Positions 52,338-60,366 of a DNA stretch of 64,000 bases are shown here, one piece after another. This DNA comes from Streptomyces acidiscabies (GTDB lineage: Bacteria; Actinomycetota; Actinomycetes; Streptomycetales; Streptomycetaceae), in contig NZ_JAGJBY010000001.1 in NCBI RefSeq assembly GCF_020010905.1, forward strand, positions 5,414,001 to 5,478,000, given 5' to 3'. The notes below the pieces were generated by a model. The model saw only the letters and a list, made by a program, of their open reading frames with translations, had not been told where the DNA came from and made no database searches. The position numbers and the translations under genes are program-made. Positions within the stretch are counted from its first letter, which is position 1. Every line of letters starts with the position of its first letter.

Positions 52338-52364
52338 TGTCACAGATGTTAGGTCTCACCTGTC
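52338..52364 (+). promoter_or_regulatory. ECF41-type promoter P9 (TGTCACA-16-TGTC)
   Basis: Plus-strand TGTCACA (52338-52344), 16 bases, TGTC (52361-52364), 61 bases before the ferritin-like gene. One base differs from GGTC. Confidence 0.6.
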
Positions 52365-52424
52365 AGTGGAGTGACGCGTGAACCAGCATCCCCACACCCA
52401 CGAAACGAAGTGAGCTTCTCCACC

Positions 52425-53492
52425 ATGCCTCAGAACCAGTTCGACACACGTGACACCCCGTCCACGACCGGCATCGCCACGCCGGAAGACCTGCGCACGC
52501 ACCTCCAGTGGGCGATCGAACTCGAACACTCCACCCTGCCGCCCTACCTGACGGCCCTGTACTCCCTCGACCCCGAGCGGAACGCGGACGCCGCACAACT
52601 CGTCGGCAGCGTCTTCGTCGAGGAGATGATCCACCTCGCCCTGGCGGCGAATCTGCTCAACGCGGTCGGTGGCCGCCCCCTCCTGGACGCGCCGCACATG
52701 CTGCCGCCGCACCCCCGGACCATGCCGCACGCCGACCCGTCCATCCAGTTGTCCCTGCTGCCGTTCGGCCCGGAGGCGCTCGACATGTTCCTCCGCCTCG
52801 AACAGCCGGCACACCCCGAAGATCCGGCCGAGGGAGACGGCTACGAGACGATCGGACAGTTCTACGACGCGATCGGGAAGGGGCTACGGTACTTGTGCGC
52901 CGAACTGGGGGAGGACCAGGTCTTCACCGGGGACCCGGCCCGCCAGGTGTCCGGCGGCCCGTTCGCCCACACGGCAGGACACCTCGCCCCGGTCACCGGC
53001 CTCGACTCGGCACTCGCGGCGCTGGAGGAGATCGTCGAGCAGGGCGAGGGCGCGGCCCGCGCCACCGTCTGGGACGGCGACAAGGACCTGTTCCACCCCG
53101 AGACCAAAGCGGTCTCCCACTACTACCGGTTCCAGGAACTCGCCTCGGGCCGGCGCTACCAGCCCGGTGACACACCCGAGTCCGGCCCCACCGGCGAGAC
53201 CGTGACCGTGGACCCGGCGGGTGTCCGCCCCGTACGCCCCAACCAGCGTGCGGCGGACCAGCCGGAGGGCAGCGCGATCCGCACCGCGCAGGAAGCGTTC
53301 AACCAGACGTACTGCAAGATGCTGAACATGTTGCAGCAGGCATTCAACGGCAACCCGGCGATGCTGGCCATGTCCGTGGGCACCATGTACGTGGCCAAGG
53401 GACAGGCACAGAGCCTGATGGCACTCCAGGACGACGAAGGCCGGGCGGCAGGCCCGACTTTCGAGTACGTGGCTCCCGAGGACCGCGCTTAG
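52425..53492 (+). CDS. Ferritin-like domain protein (VioB-type)
   Basis: The 355-residue protein starts with a four-helix ferritin-like domain carrying metal ligands in IELEHSTLPPY (Glu32/34) and VEEMIHLALAANLLNAVGG (Glu66/67, His70), the pattern of the ferritin-like half of VioB and related enzymes. A second helical part (QTYCKMLNMLQQAFNG) completes the bundle. VioB relatives couple imines in violacein or indolocarbazole pathways; others are of unknown function. It lacks the rest of VioB, so it may be an oxidase or an iron-dependent modifying enzyme. It is the last gene under the sigma-type promoters. Confidence 0.8.
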   Translation: MPQNQFDTRDTPSTTGIATPEDLRTHLQWAIELEHSTLPPYLTALYSLDPERNADAAQLVGSVFVEEMIHLALAANLLNAVGGRPLLDAPHMLPPHPRTMPHADPSIQLSLLPFGPEALDMFLRLEQPAHPEDPAEGDGYETIGQFYDAIGKGLRYLCAELGEDQVFTGDPARQVSGGPFAHTAGHLAPVTGLDSALAALEEIVEQGEGAARATVWDGDKDLFHPETKAVSHYYRFQELASGRRYQPGDTPESGPTGETVTVDPAGVRPVRPNQRAADQPEGSAIRTAQEAFNQTYCKMLNMLQQAFNGNPAMLAMSVGTMYVAKGQAQSLMALQDDEGRAAGPTFEYVAPEDRA

Positions 53493-53509
53493 TTCCCATA
53501 ACGTTCCGG

Positions 53510-53582
53510 AACACTGTGATGACACTTTGTGGTGCGATAGTGTTTCCACTGTTTCTCGGCGGCGGGTGCCCTCCCGCCGTTT
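53510..53582 (+). promoter_or_regulatory. Leader of ilvC with inverted repeats
   Basis: AACACT (53510-53515) and AGTGTT (53539-53544) form one inverted repeat, and CGGCGGG (53560-53566) / CCCGCCG (53573-53579) form a hairpin followed by TTT. The second could work as an attenuator before ilvC. I see no leader peptide rich in Val/Leu/Ile. Confidence 0.4.
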
Positions 53583-53609
53583 CGCAGGGCCACGAGTGAA
53601 GGGATCACC

Positions 53610-54614
53610 ATGGCCAAGATGTTCTACGACGCCGACGCCGACCTGTCCGTCGTCCAGGGCCGCAAGGTCGCGGTCATCGGTTACGGCAGTCAGGGCCACG
53701 CCCACGCGCTGTCCCTGCGTGACTCGGGCGTGGACGTCCGCGTCGGCCTGCACGAGGGCTCCAAGTCCCGGGCGAAGGCCGAGGAACAAGGCCTGCGCGT
53801 GGTGACGGTGGCCGAGGCCGCCGCCGAGGCCGACGTCGTCATGATCCTGATCCCGGACCCCCTCCAGGGCGAGATCTACGAGACGCACATCGCCCCGAAC
53901 CTGAAGGACGGCGACGCGCTGTTCTTCGGCCACGGCTTCAACATCCGCTTCGGCTTCGTCAAGCCCCCGGCGGGCGTCGACGTGTGCATGGTCGCGCCGA
54001 AGGGACCGGGTCACCTGGTGCGCCGTCAGTACGAGGAGGGGCGCGGCGTTCCCTGCCTGGTGGCGGTCGAGCAGGACGCGACCGGAGGCGCCCTCGCGCT
54101 GGCGCTGTCGTACGCCAAGGGCATCGGTGGCACCCGTGCCGGTGTCATCGAGACGACGTTCACCGAGGAGACCGAGACCGACCTGTTCGGTGAGCAGGCC
54201 GTCCTCGCCGGAGGCGTCACGGCGTTGGTGAAGGCCGGTTTCGAGACGCTGACCGAGGCGGGCTACCAGCCGGAGATCGCGTACTTCGAGTGCCTCCACG
54301 AGCTGAAGCTGATCGTCGACCTCATGTACGAGGGCGGCCTGGAGAAGATGCGCTGGTCGATCTCCGAGACCGCCGAGTGGGGCGACTACGTCACCGGCCC
54401 CCGCATCATCACCGACGCCACCAAGGCCGAGATGAAGCAGGTCCTCGCCGAGATCCAGGACGGCACCTTCGCGCGTGAGTGGATGGCCGAGTACCACGGC
54501 GGTCTGAAGAAGTACAACGAGTACAGGACCGCGGACGCCGAGCACCTGCTGGAGGCCACCGGCAAGCAACTGCGCAAGCTGATGAGCTGGGTCGACGACG
54601 GGGAAACGGCATGA
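53610..54614 (+). CDS. ilvC: Ketol-acid reductoisomerase
   Basis: The 334-residue class I enzyme has the NADPH motif GYGSQGHAHALSLRDSG, the metal and substrate residues in EETETDLFGEQAVLAGG and YFECLHELKLIVDLMYEGGL, and normal length. It rearranges and reduces acetolactate in valine and isoleucine synthesis. It stands alone, without ilvBN, so it is probably a second copy in this genome, as streptomycetes usually keep ilvC next to ilvBN. AAGGGATCACC precedes the ATG. The VOC gene follows 16 bases after its stop. Confidence 0.93.
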   Translation: MAKMFYDADADLSVVQGRKVAVIGYGSQGHAHALSLRDSGVDVRVGLHEGSKSRAKAEEQGLRVVTVAEAAAEADVVMILIPDPLQGEIYETHIAPNLKDGDALFFGHGFNIRFGFVKPPAGVDVCMVAPKGPGHLVRRQYEEGRGVPCLVAVEQDATGGALALALSYAKGIGGTRAGVIETTFTEETETDLFGEQAVLAGGVTALVKAGFETLTEAGYQPEIAYFECLHELKLIVDLMYEGGLEKMRWSISETAEWGDYVTGPRIITDATKAEMKQVLAEIQDGTFAREWMAEYHGGLKKYNEYRTADAEHLLEATGKQLRKLMSWVDDGETA

Positions 54615-54630
54615 GGAGGAGCACGACATC

Positions 54631-55065
54631 ATGGAGCTGAGACTGGGCGTACTCGTCCTGCCCGTCTCGGACGTCGACCGGGCCAAGGCGTTCTACGAGG
54701 CGGCCGGGTTCCGGCTGGACGCGGACCACACCGTCGACGATTCCTACCGCGTGGTGCACATGACACCCCCGGGTTCCGCATGCTCGATCCTGTTCGGAAC
54801 CGGAGTCACCACGGCTGTGCCGGGCTCGGTGCAGGGTCTCCACCTCGTCGTGTCCGACATCGAGAGGGCGTGCCGGGAACTCGACGCAAGGGGCGTGGAA
54901 ACCGGCGGCATCTTCCACGACACGAGCGGCATGTTCCACCGCTGCACCGACGAGAACCGGGTCGCCGGACTCGACCCGCAGCGCCGTGATTACCACTCAT
55001 ACGCCGAGTTCAAAGACCCGGACGGCAATGGATGGGTACTGCAGGAAGTGCCGGTCGGCGGTTGA
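54631..55065 (+). CDS. VOC (glyoxalase/bleomycin-resistance) family protein
   Basis: The 144-residue protein opens with LRLGVLVLPVSDVDRAKAFYEAAGF, the first beta-alpha-beta unit of the VOC fold, and ends with YAEFKDPDGNGWVLQEV, the second. Metal ligands would come from the start of strand 1 and the Glu at the end, though the first ligand is not obvious. GAGGAG precedes the ATG; it follows ilvC closely and is probably cotranscribed. Activity (isomerase, dioxygenase or binding) is unknown. Confidence 0.85.
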   Translation: MELRLGVLVLPVSDVDRAKAFYEAAGFRLDADHTVDDSYRVVHMTPPGSACSILFGTGVTTAVPGSVQGLHLVVSDIERACRELDARGVETGGIFHDTSGMFHRCTDENRVAGLDPQRRDYHSYAEFKDPDGNGWVLQEVPVGG

Positions 55066-55160
55066 GAGTGGTCAGCGCGATCTCCAGGTTGATGGCGTCG
55101 ATCTGCTCCTCGGTGAAGTGGGCGTTGACCTCTTCGCTCGTCGGTGTCACCGGCCTTCTT
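55058..55160 (-). pseudogene. Remnant of a carboxymuconolactone decarboxylase (AhpD-like) gene
   Basis: The minus strand reads EEVNAHFTEEQIDAINLEIALTTLNRR (given only as a description of the stretch near 55065-55140), which resembles the C-terminal helices of AhpD/CMD proteins. The Cys-x-x-Cys half is not recognisable upstream, and the rest of 55160-55440 shows no gene. It looks like a degraded copy. Confidence 0.35.
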
Positions 55161-55441
55161 CCCGCCGACGACACCGGCGTGGACACACGCCGAGCAGCTT
55201 CGGGCCGACACCCCCAGCGGCGATCGCCTTCTGGAGGTGCTGGATCGCGGTCCACGCAATCGGTCCTCGGCTACGTCCGGAGTCAGTCCTTCCGGTGGTG
55301 GTGCTGAAGCTTCTCTGCGGTTTCTTGAGCCCGTGCCGCTTGTGTCGACGCAAACCCGGCCAACGTTCGTGGCCAGTGGTTGACCTCAACCACGCTTGAC
55401 GTTCCATGCTGCTGGACACGCGGCGACGACAGGAGGTGCGT

Positions 55442-56044
55442 GTGACAACGCTTCGGTTGCCGGATTTGGACCGGCCTGACGCCGGGACCACGCTGATCAG
55501 CGAGTGGATCGTGGACACACAGGACCGGCAGGACCGGGCGGGGCGTGCGTTGCTCGGTGAGTGGGGCGAGCTGTCGGCCGGGTTTCGCCCTGAGGGTTTC
55601 CTGCGGCTCAGTTGCTTCGCGAACGGGGACGGGCGTGGGCTGCTCAGCGTCGCACAGTGGACCAGCGACGAGGCTCACCTCGCCTTCGTCCGCGAGCACC
55701 GGGCTGACATGGTCGGCCGCATCGACCGCGAGATCCCGGGGATCCGGCGTCCCGGGCTGGTCCGCTACCGGTTGGCGCACACCGTGGTGACGGAGGGCAC
55801 CGATGACACGGTCGACGTGATCGTCGTCGCGCACGCGGAGACTGAGTCGGCGTCCCGTGCCGCACGATGGGCTGAGACCACCGCCGATCGGCTACGAACG
55901 GGTCGGCCCCCGGGCATGGGTACTGCACATGTGTTCGTGAGCGACGACGGTGCGCGTGGCCTGCTCTACGCGCCGGTGACACATACGAATGGCGTTGCCG
56001 GTGCGCGGCCCTACCGGCTGCTCGGATCCGTCGCAGGGCTCTGA
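55442..56044 (+). CDS. ABM-type (antibiotic biosynthesis monooxygenase) dimeric alpha-beta barrel protein
   Basis: The 200-residue protein contains a ferredoxin-like ABM repeat: GTTLISEWIVDTQDRQDRAGRALLGEW, then FLRLSCFANGDGRGLLSVAQWTSDEAHLAFV, then a second half with DTVDVIVVAHAET. These small proteins act as cofactor-free monooxygenases or binding proteins. GTG 55442 follows AGGAGGTGC at close spacing and is preferred to the ATG at 55406. It lies intact amid gene remnants, so it may be a survivor of a broken cluster. Confidence 0.7.
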   Translation: MTTLRLPDLDRPDAGTTLISEWIVDTQDRQDRAGRALLGEWGELSAGFRPEGFLRLSCFANGDGRGLLSVAQWTSDEAHLAFVREHRADMVGRIDREIPGIRRPGLVRYRLAHTVVTEGTDDTVDVIVVAHAETESASRAARWAETTADRLRTGRPPGMGTAHVFVSDDGARGLLYAPVTHTNGVAGARPYRLLGSVAGL

Positions 56045-56050
56045 CGGTAC

Positions 56051-56275
56051 GGGTCTGCGGCTGCTGGGCAGCGTCTCCCTCGGACGCGTCGTCTTCACTC
56101 GGCGGTTCCTGCCGACCGTCGCCCGGTCAACCACGTCCTCGTCGATGGCGCCGTCGTCATCCGCTCCACGAACACGCTGCCCTCACGGGCTACGCCCACC
56201 TGGTCACGGACCCGGCCGAACTCGCCCCTACGATGCCCTGTTGCATCCCTGGGTGGACCGGACCATGGAACACGC
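56051..56275 (+). pseudogene. Fragment of a pyridoxamine 5'-phosphate oxidase-like gene
   Basis: GLRLLGSVSLGRVVFTRRFLPTVA, then (after a frameshift near 56120) PVNHVLVDGAVVIRST, then YAHLVTDPAEL, LLHPWVDRTME appear in order. They match strands and the C-terminal helix of the PPOX FMN-binding family found in actinomycetes. Parts are missing and frames differ, so it is dead. Confidence 0.5.
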
Positions 56276-56906
56276 GGTGGAAGTGGTGGCCGTACCGACG
56301 GACGTGTCCGACGAGGCATCGGTGACCGCGCTCGCGGACCGCACGATGGCGGAGTACGGGCGGGTGGACCTGGTGTGCAACAACGCCGGAGTCGTGCCAC
56401 CCGCTGCTCCGCTCTGGGAACAGGAGGCGCGTACCTGGCAGTTGATGATCGGAGTCAAAGTGCTCGGTATCGTGCGGTGTCAAGGCGTTCGCTCCGCTGC
56501 TCATCGCCCAGGGCACGGGCCACTTCCTCAACACCGCCTCCTCCGGAGGACTCGGCCCGCTGCCCGACCGCACGCCCTGCACCGCCACCATGCACGCCGT
56601 GATCGGCCTGACCGAGACGCTCGATGTCGAGCTGAAGCGCGTCGCGCCCGCCGTGGGAGCGACGGTGCTCTGCCCCGGCCTCGTCGACACACCCCTCGGC
56701 CGGAACTCCGCCGCACTGGGCGCGATCCGGCTTCCTCGTCCATGCGGGACCTCCCCACGCGACAGGGAATCCTCTCCTCCGGGAGGTCGCCGAGACGGCG
56801 ATCGCCGCCATCGAGCGGTCACCTCCACGCCGCTCCCGGCACAGGCGTCGGAACCCGCGCCCGCGCTCGTATCGATACGCTGCTCGGCAACCTCGCGGAC
56901 TGTTGA
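56276..56906 (+). pseudogene. Decayed short-chain dehydrogenase gene
   Basis: VEVVAVPTDVSDEASVTALADRTM and VDLVCNNAGVV (the NNAG motif) are followed, in shifted frames, by LIAQGTGHFLNTASSGGLGP and AVIGLTETLDVELKRVAP, then VAETAIAAI near the end. The GxxxGxG start, and the Tyr-Lys pair, are lost. The 5' end is joined to the PPOX fragment without a boundary. The next 175 bases show no gene. Confidence 0.6.
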
Positions 56907-57081
56907 GCAGAGTCGGGGACCGGCGGGGTCGGAGCACATCCGTCCCACCACCTCGACCGGGAGGGCAGCCCGCTTCGCCTGTCTGGGGTTCCTGTCGATG
57001 CTGGACCAATGGATCCGCCTGAGTCAGTCGAGTGGTCCCTGGGACGCGAAACTGTGGCTCGACGACATCGCGCCCGACCCT

Positions 57082-57681
57082 CTACTCCACCTTCTCGGTG
57101 AGGGTCTCAAGGTGGCGGCCGACAAGGCGGAGCACATCGAGGCTGGACTCGCTGTCGCGGTCGACAAGCCAAGTCAGGGCGACCCCGTCGAGGACGGAGC
57201 ACATGTAGCGGGCCAGGACGGGCAGCGGGACGGTCCACCGGATACCGGCGCTCTCGGCCGCTTCCGCGAGCAGTTCCTGATGCACTTCCAGATAGTGGGC
57301 GTACTGCCGCTGAGCCAGTTCTTCGAACCCGGCCTGACGCAACGCGTAGTGGGTGAGTTCGTACCCCACTTGCTGCTCGCCCGGACTGTCCTCCACGCCC
57401 TGCCAGAACGCGTTGAGGCTGTTGGTGATACGCGTGCCGAAATCGCCTTCCGACGCGAACACCTGCCGCGCCGTGGCCACACTGCTGTCCGTGAGGCGAG
57501 TGATGACCTCTTGCAGGAGTTCCTCGCGCGACTGGAAGCAGTAGTGGAAGACTCCCAACGGCATTTCCGCTTCATTGACGATCGCGCGTGTCGTGGCCTT
57601 CGCGACTCCGTCGCGGACCATCACGCGGACTGCCGCGGCGATCAGGTGCTCTCGTCGATCCTTCGCTGCCATGCGAGACAT
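57082..57681 (-). CDS. TetR family regulator (BetI-like)
   Basis: The 199-residue protein has a TetR helix-turn-helix (VAKATTRAIVNEAEMPLGVFHYCFQSREELLQEV, residues about 25-58) and a C-terminal TetR_C_6-like dimer domain. It is the last gene on the strand of the catabolic operon, 82 bases after the lactone oxidase gene. TTGGACGAATGACCAA lies in that gap. It probably represses the operon through the CGTACAAGTC palindrome at 63571, by inference. Confidence 0.85.
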   Translation of the reverse strand: MSRMAAKDRREHLIAAAVRVMVRDGVAKATTRAIVNEAEMPLGVFHYCFQSREELLQEVITRLTDSSVATARQVFASEGDFGTRITNSLNAFWQGVEDSPGEQQVGYELTHYALRQAGFEELAQRQYAHYLEVHQELLAEAAESAGIRWTVPLPVLARYMCSVLDGVALTWLVDRDSESSLDVLRLVGRHLETLTEKVE

Positions 57682-57733
57682 CCGGGCGCCGCTCCTCCAC
57701 GCTTGCTGGGAGACCTCATCCTAACTCGGCGTC

Positions 57734-57749
57734 TTGGACGAATGACCAA
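57734..57749. promoter_or_regulatory. Candidate operator upstream of the TetR gene
   Basis: TTGGACGAATGACCAA has a TTGG/CCAA inverted repeat 53 bases before the TetR start. The half CTTGGACG also occurs at the left flank of the palindrome at 63571 (AACTTGGACGCT). Confidence 0.4.
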
Positions 57750-57763
57750 CTGGGGTTCTCGAT

Positions 57764-59071
57764 TCAGTGGCCCAAAATCCGTCGCACGTACGCATTGGTG
57801 AAACGCCGGTCGGGATCGAGCCGGTCGCGTAGCGCGGTGAACTCAGCGAAACGCGGATACACCTCGGCGAAATAGTTGGCATCGCGAGTGTGGAGTTTGC
57901 CCCAATGTGGGCGTCCATCGTGCGCGATAAAGATGTGCTCCGCTTTCGCGAAGTACTCACGATAAGGGGTTCCGCGATACACGTGGACGGCTATATAGGC
58001 GCTGTCGCGTCCGGACGCGGTGGAGAGGGCGATGTCGTCGGCAGGCGCGGTGCGTACCTCGACGGGAAAGCTGATCCGCAGACCGGAGCGGTCGACCATG
58101 GCCTTGAGCTCGCTGAGGGCGTCCAGAACGGCCTCGCGCGGGACGGCGTACTCCATCTCGATCATCCGGACGCGGCGCGGGCTGGTGAAGACCTTGTACG
58201 GGATGTCCGTGTAGGTCCTGGCCGAGAGGCCACGGCTGGCCAGCTGCGCGATGACCGGGACGGCCGCAGGCACAGCCCGGCCCACGGAGTTGAGCGCCTG
58301 GAAGACGCCGTTGGAGAGGAACTCGTCCTCGAACCACCCCTTCAGCCGGCCCAACGGGGCGTGGGGGCCGACGGTCCGGTTGTTGCGCAGGGTGTTGCAG
58401 TTGTCGGTGTGCGGGAACCAGTAGAACTCGAAGTGGTCGTTGTCGGCGTGCAGTTCGTCGAAGGTCGCGGTGACCCTGTCGAACGTCATCGGCTCTTCCC
58501 GCGCGGCGAGCAGGAAGAGCGGTTCGACGGCGAAGGTGAGGGCGGTGACGACGCCCAGGGCGCCCAGCCCGACGCGTGCCGCGGCGAACACCTCCGGATT
58601 CTCGGTCCCGGAGCACCGGAGCAGTGAACCGTCGGCTGTCACCAGCTCCAGGTCACGGATCTGCGCCGCGATCGAGCCCGAGTCGCGGCCCGTGCCGTGC
58701 GTGCCCGTACTGGTGGCACCGGCGACCGTCTGTTCCATGATGTCGCCCATGTTCGCGAGCGACAGGCCCTCCTGGGCCAGGGCGATGTTCAGTGCCTTGA
58801 GCCGGGTACCCGCCTCCACGGTGACGAGGCCGGCCTCACGGTCGATCGCGCGGATGCCGGTGAGGCGGTCGGGCCGTATCAGCACGCCCTCGGTGGCGGC
58901 GGCAGCGGTGAAGGAGTGGCCGCTGCCCACCGCTTTCACGGCAAGGCCGTCCTCGGCTGCCTGCCGTACGGCGGCGCGAAGCTCCTCGACCGACGCGGGG
59001 GCGATGTCCCGGGTCGGCCGGGCGGTGACGTTGCCGGCCCAGTTCTGCCAGACGTTGCTGACCGTTTCCAT
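57764..59071 (-). CDS. D-arabinono-1,4-lactone oxidase family FAD enzyme
   Basis: The 435-residue VAO-type flavoprotein has the FAD-binding AVGSGHSFT with His52 at the place used for covalent FAD, TSTGTHGTGRDSG, and the C-terminal GRPHWGKLH motif of aldonolactone oxidases. Such enzymes oxidise sugar lactones (or alditols) at the 2-position with O2. It follows the MFS gene by 9 bases. With the SMP-30 lactonase and SDR, a sugar- or lactone-derived substrate is likely. Confidence 0.88.
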   Translation of the reverse strand: METVSNVWQNWAGNVTARPTRDIAPASVEELRAAVRQAAEDGLAVKAVGSGHSFTAAAATEGVLIRPDRLTGIRAIDREAGLVTVEAGTRLKALNIALAQEGLSLANMGDIMEQTVAGATSTGTHGTGRDSGSIAAQIRDLELVTADGSLLRCSGTENPEVFAAARVGLGALGVVTALTFAVEPLFLLAAREEPMTFDRVTATFDELHADNDHFEFYWFPHTDNCNTLRNNRTVGPHAPLGRLKGWFEDEFLSNGVFQALNSVGRAVPAAVPVIAQLASRGLSARTYTDIPYKVFTSPRRVRMIEMEYAVPREAVLDALSELKAMVDRSGLRISFPVEVRTAPADDIALSTASGRDSAYIAVHVYRGTPYREYFAKAEHIFIAHDGRPHWGKLHTRDANYFAEVYPRFAEFTALRDRLDPDRRFTNAYVRRILGH

Positions 59072-59080
59072 GGACTTCCT

Positions 59081-60337
59081 TCATCTGACGGAACGTACGC
59101 GGTACACGAACAGGACCCCGAGGGCCGCGGTCACGCCGACCAGGGCGAAGAGGAGTGGATAGCCCCGGTCCGAGGTGATGATGAAGCTGGCGATGAGCGG
59201 GGCCAGCGCGGGCGGCACGACCGTACCGATGTTCATGATGCCGAGATCCTGGGCCCGGTTTTCCGCGTCGGGCAGGACCTGGGTGATCAGAGCCTGGTCG
59301 ACGGCCATGTACGCGCCGAAGCCGCCGCCCATGAGGGCCGACGCCACCAGCGCGACGGTGAGGTCGGGGAAGCCCGCCAGCAGGAAACCGGAGCACGCCT
59401 GTAGCAGCGCCGCCAGCGCGACGAAGATCCGCCGTCTGCCGAGGCGGTCGGACAGTACCCCGGCGACGGAGGTGGCCAGGACTCCAGCCAGCAGATAGAG
59501 CGCGGTGAAGGCCAGGAGGCTGCCGGCCGGATCGGCCACTTTCAGGTCGTCGGTCAGGAAGTAGAGGGTGTAGCAGACGCCGAGGGAGTTCGCCAGGTTG
59601 ACCAGGAGCCGCCCGCCGAAGGCCCAGGCGAATTCGCGGTTCCTGAGAGAGCCGCCCATGGAGGTGAGCAGCTCGCGCAGACTCAGTGGAGGCTCGGCAC
59701 CGTACGCGGGGTCACGGAAGCGCGCCAGGAACGGCACGGTGCAGATGATCAGCAGGGCCGCGATGACGAGGTAGCCGCTCTCGGGGGAGAGCGCGAAGAC
59801 GGAGACGACGGTGATGCCGACCACCACGCCGAGGGCCTGGGGGCCGTAGATCGCGCTGGACACCAGACCGCGCTGACCGACGGGAACGCGGTCGGCGATG
59901 AGGGCGGTCAACCCGGCGGTGGCAGCGCTGAGTCCGAGCATGCAGGCCGCCCACGCGACGGCCACCCCGGCCACGCTCTTCTGCTCCCCGGTGGTGACGA
60001 GCCCCGCGGCGAACGAGAGAGTGCCGGCCGCGAGCCAGAGTCTTCGGCGTCCGAAGCGGCTCCGGGAGCGGTCGCACAGCGCGCCGCACAAGGGGAGAGC
60101 GAGCAGCGCGACCAGTCCTGAGACGGCGTTGACGACGGCGAAGTCCTGAATCTTGGAGGCCGGGTCGATCGCCTCCAGCTGCTGTGGGAGCAGCAGTTGG
60201 AGGGGGACGAGATTCGCCATCCAGTACCCGAACCAGACCAGGCCGAACAAGGTGATCCAGCCACGTGAGACGGGCTCGGCCTCCACCCCGGTGATGGCGG
60301 CCGGCACCCGGGCCGGATGGTGGAATTCCGTGGACAA
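59081..60337 (-). CDS. MFS transporter, catabolic operon
   Basis: The 418-residue protein has about 12 hydrophobic segments, GRRRLWLAAG between helices 2 and 3 and LSDRLGRRRIFVAL in the second half. The type resembles sugar and oligosaccharide symporters (AVNAVSGLVALLALPLCGALCDR). The TTG start at 60337 follows CGGAGG at close spacing; longer starts would extend into the preceding gene. Its location in a sugar-lactone operon favours uptake of the substrate. Confidence 0.82.
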   Translation of the reverse strand: MSTEFHHPARVPAAITGVEAEPVSRGWITLFGLVWFGYWMANLVPLQLLLPQQLEAIDPASKIQDFAVVNAVSGLVALLALPLCGALCDRSRSRFGRRRLWLAAGTLSFAAGLVTTGEQKSVAGVAVAWAACMLGLSAATAGLTALIADRVPVGQRGLVSSAIYGPQALGVVVGITVVSVFALSPESGYLVIAALLIICTVPFLARFRDPAYGAEPPLSLRELLTSMGGSLRNREFAWAFGGRLLVNLANSLGVCYTLYFLTDDLKVADPAGSLLAFTALYLLAGVLATSVAGVLSDRLGRRRIFVALAALLQACSGFLLAGFPDLTVALVASALMGGGFGAYMAVDQALITQVLPDAENRAQDLGIMNIGTVVPPALAPLIASFIITSDRGYPLLFALVGVTAALGVLFVYRVRSVR

Positions 60338-60366
60338 GGAGCCTCCGGGAGACGAAGAAGGGTGGG

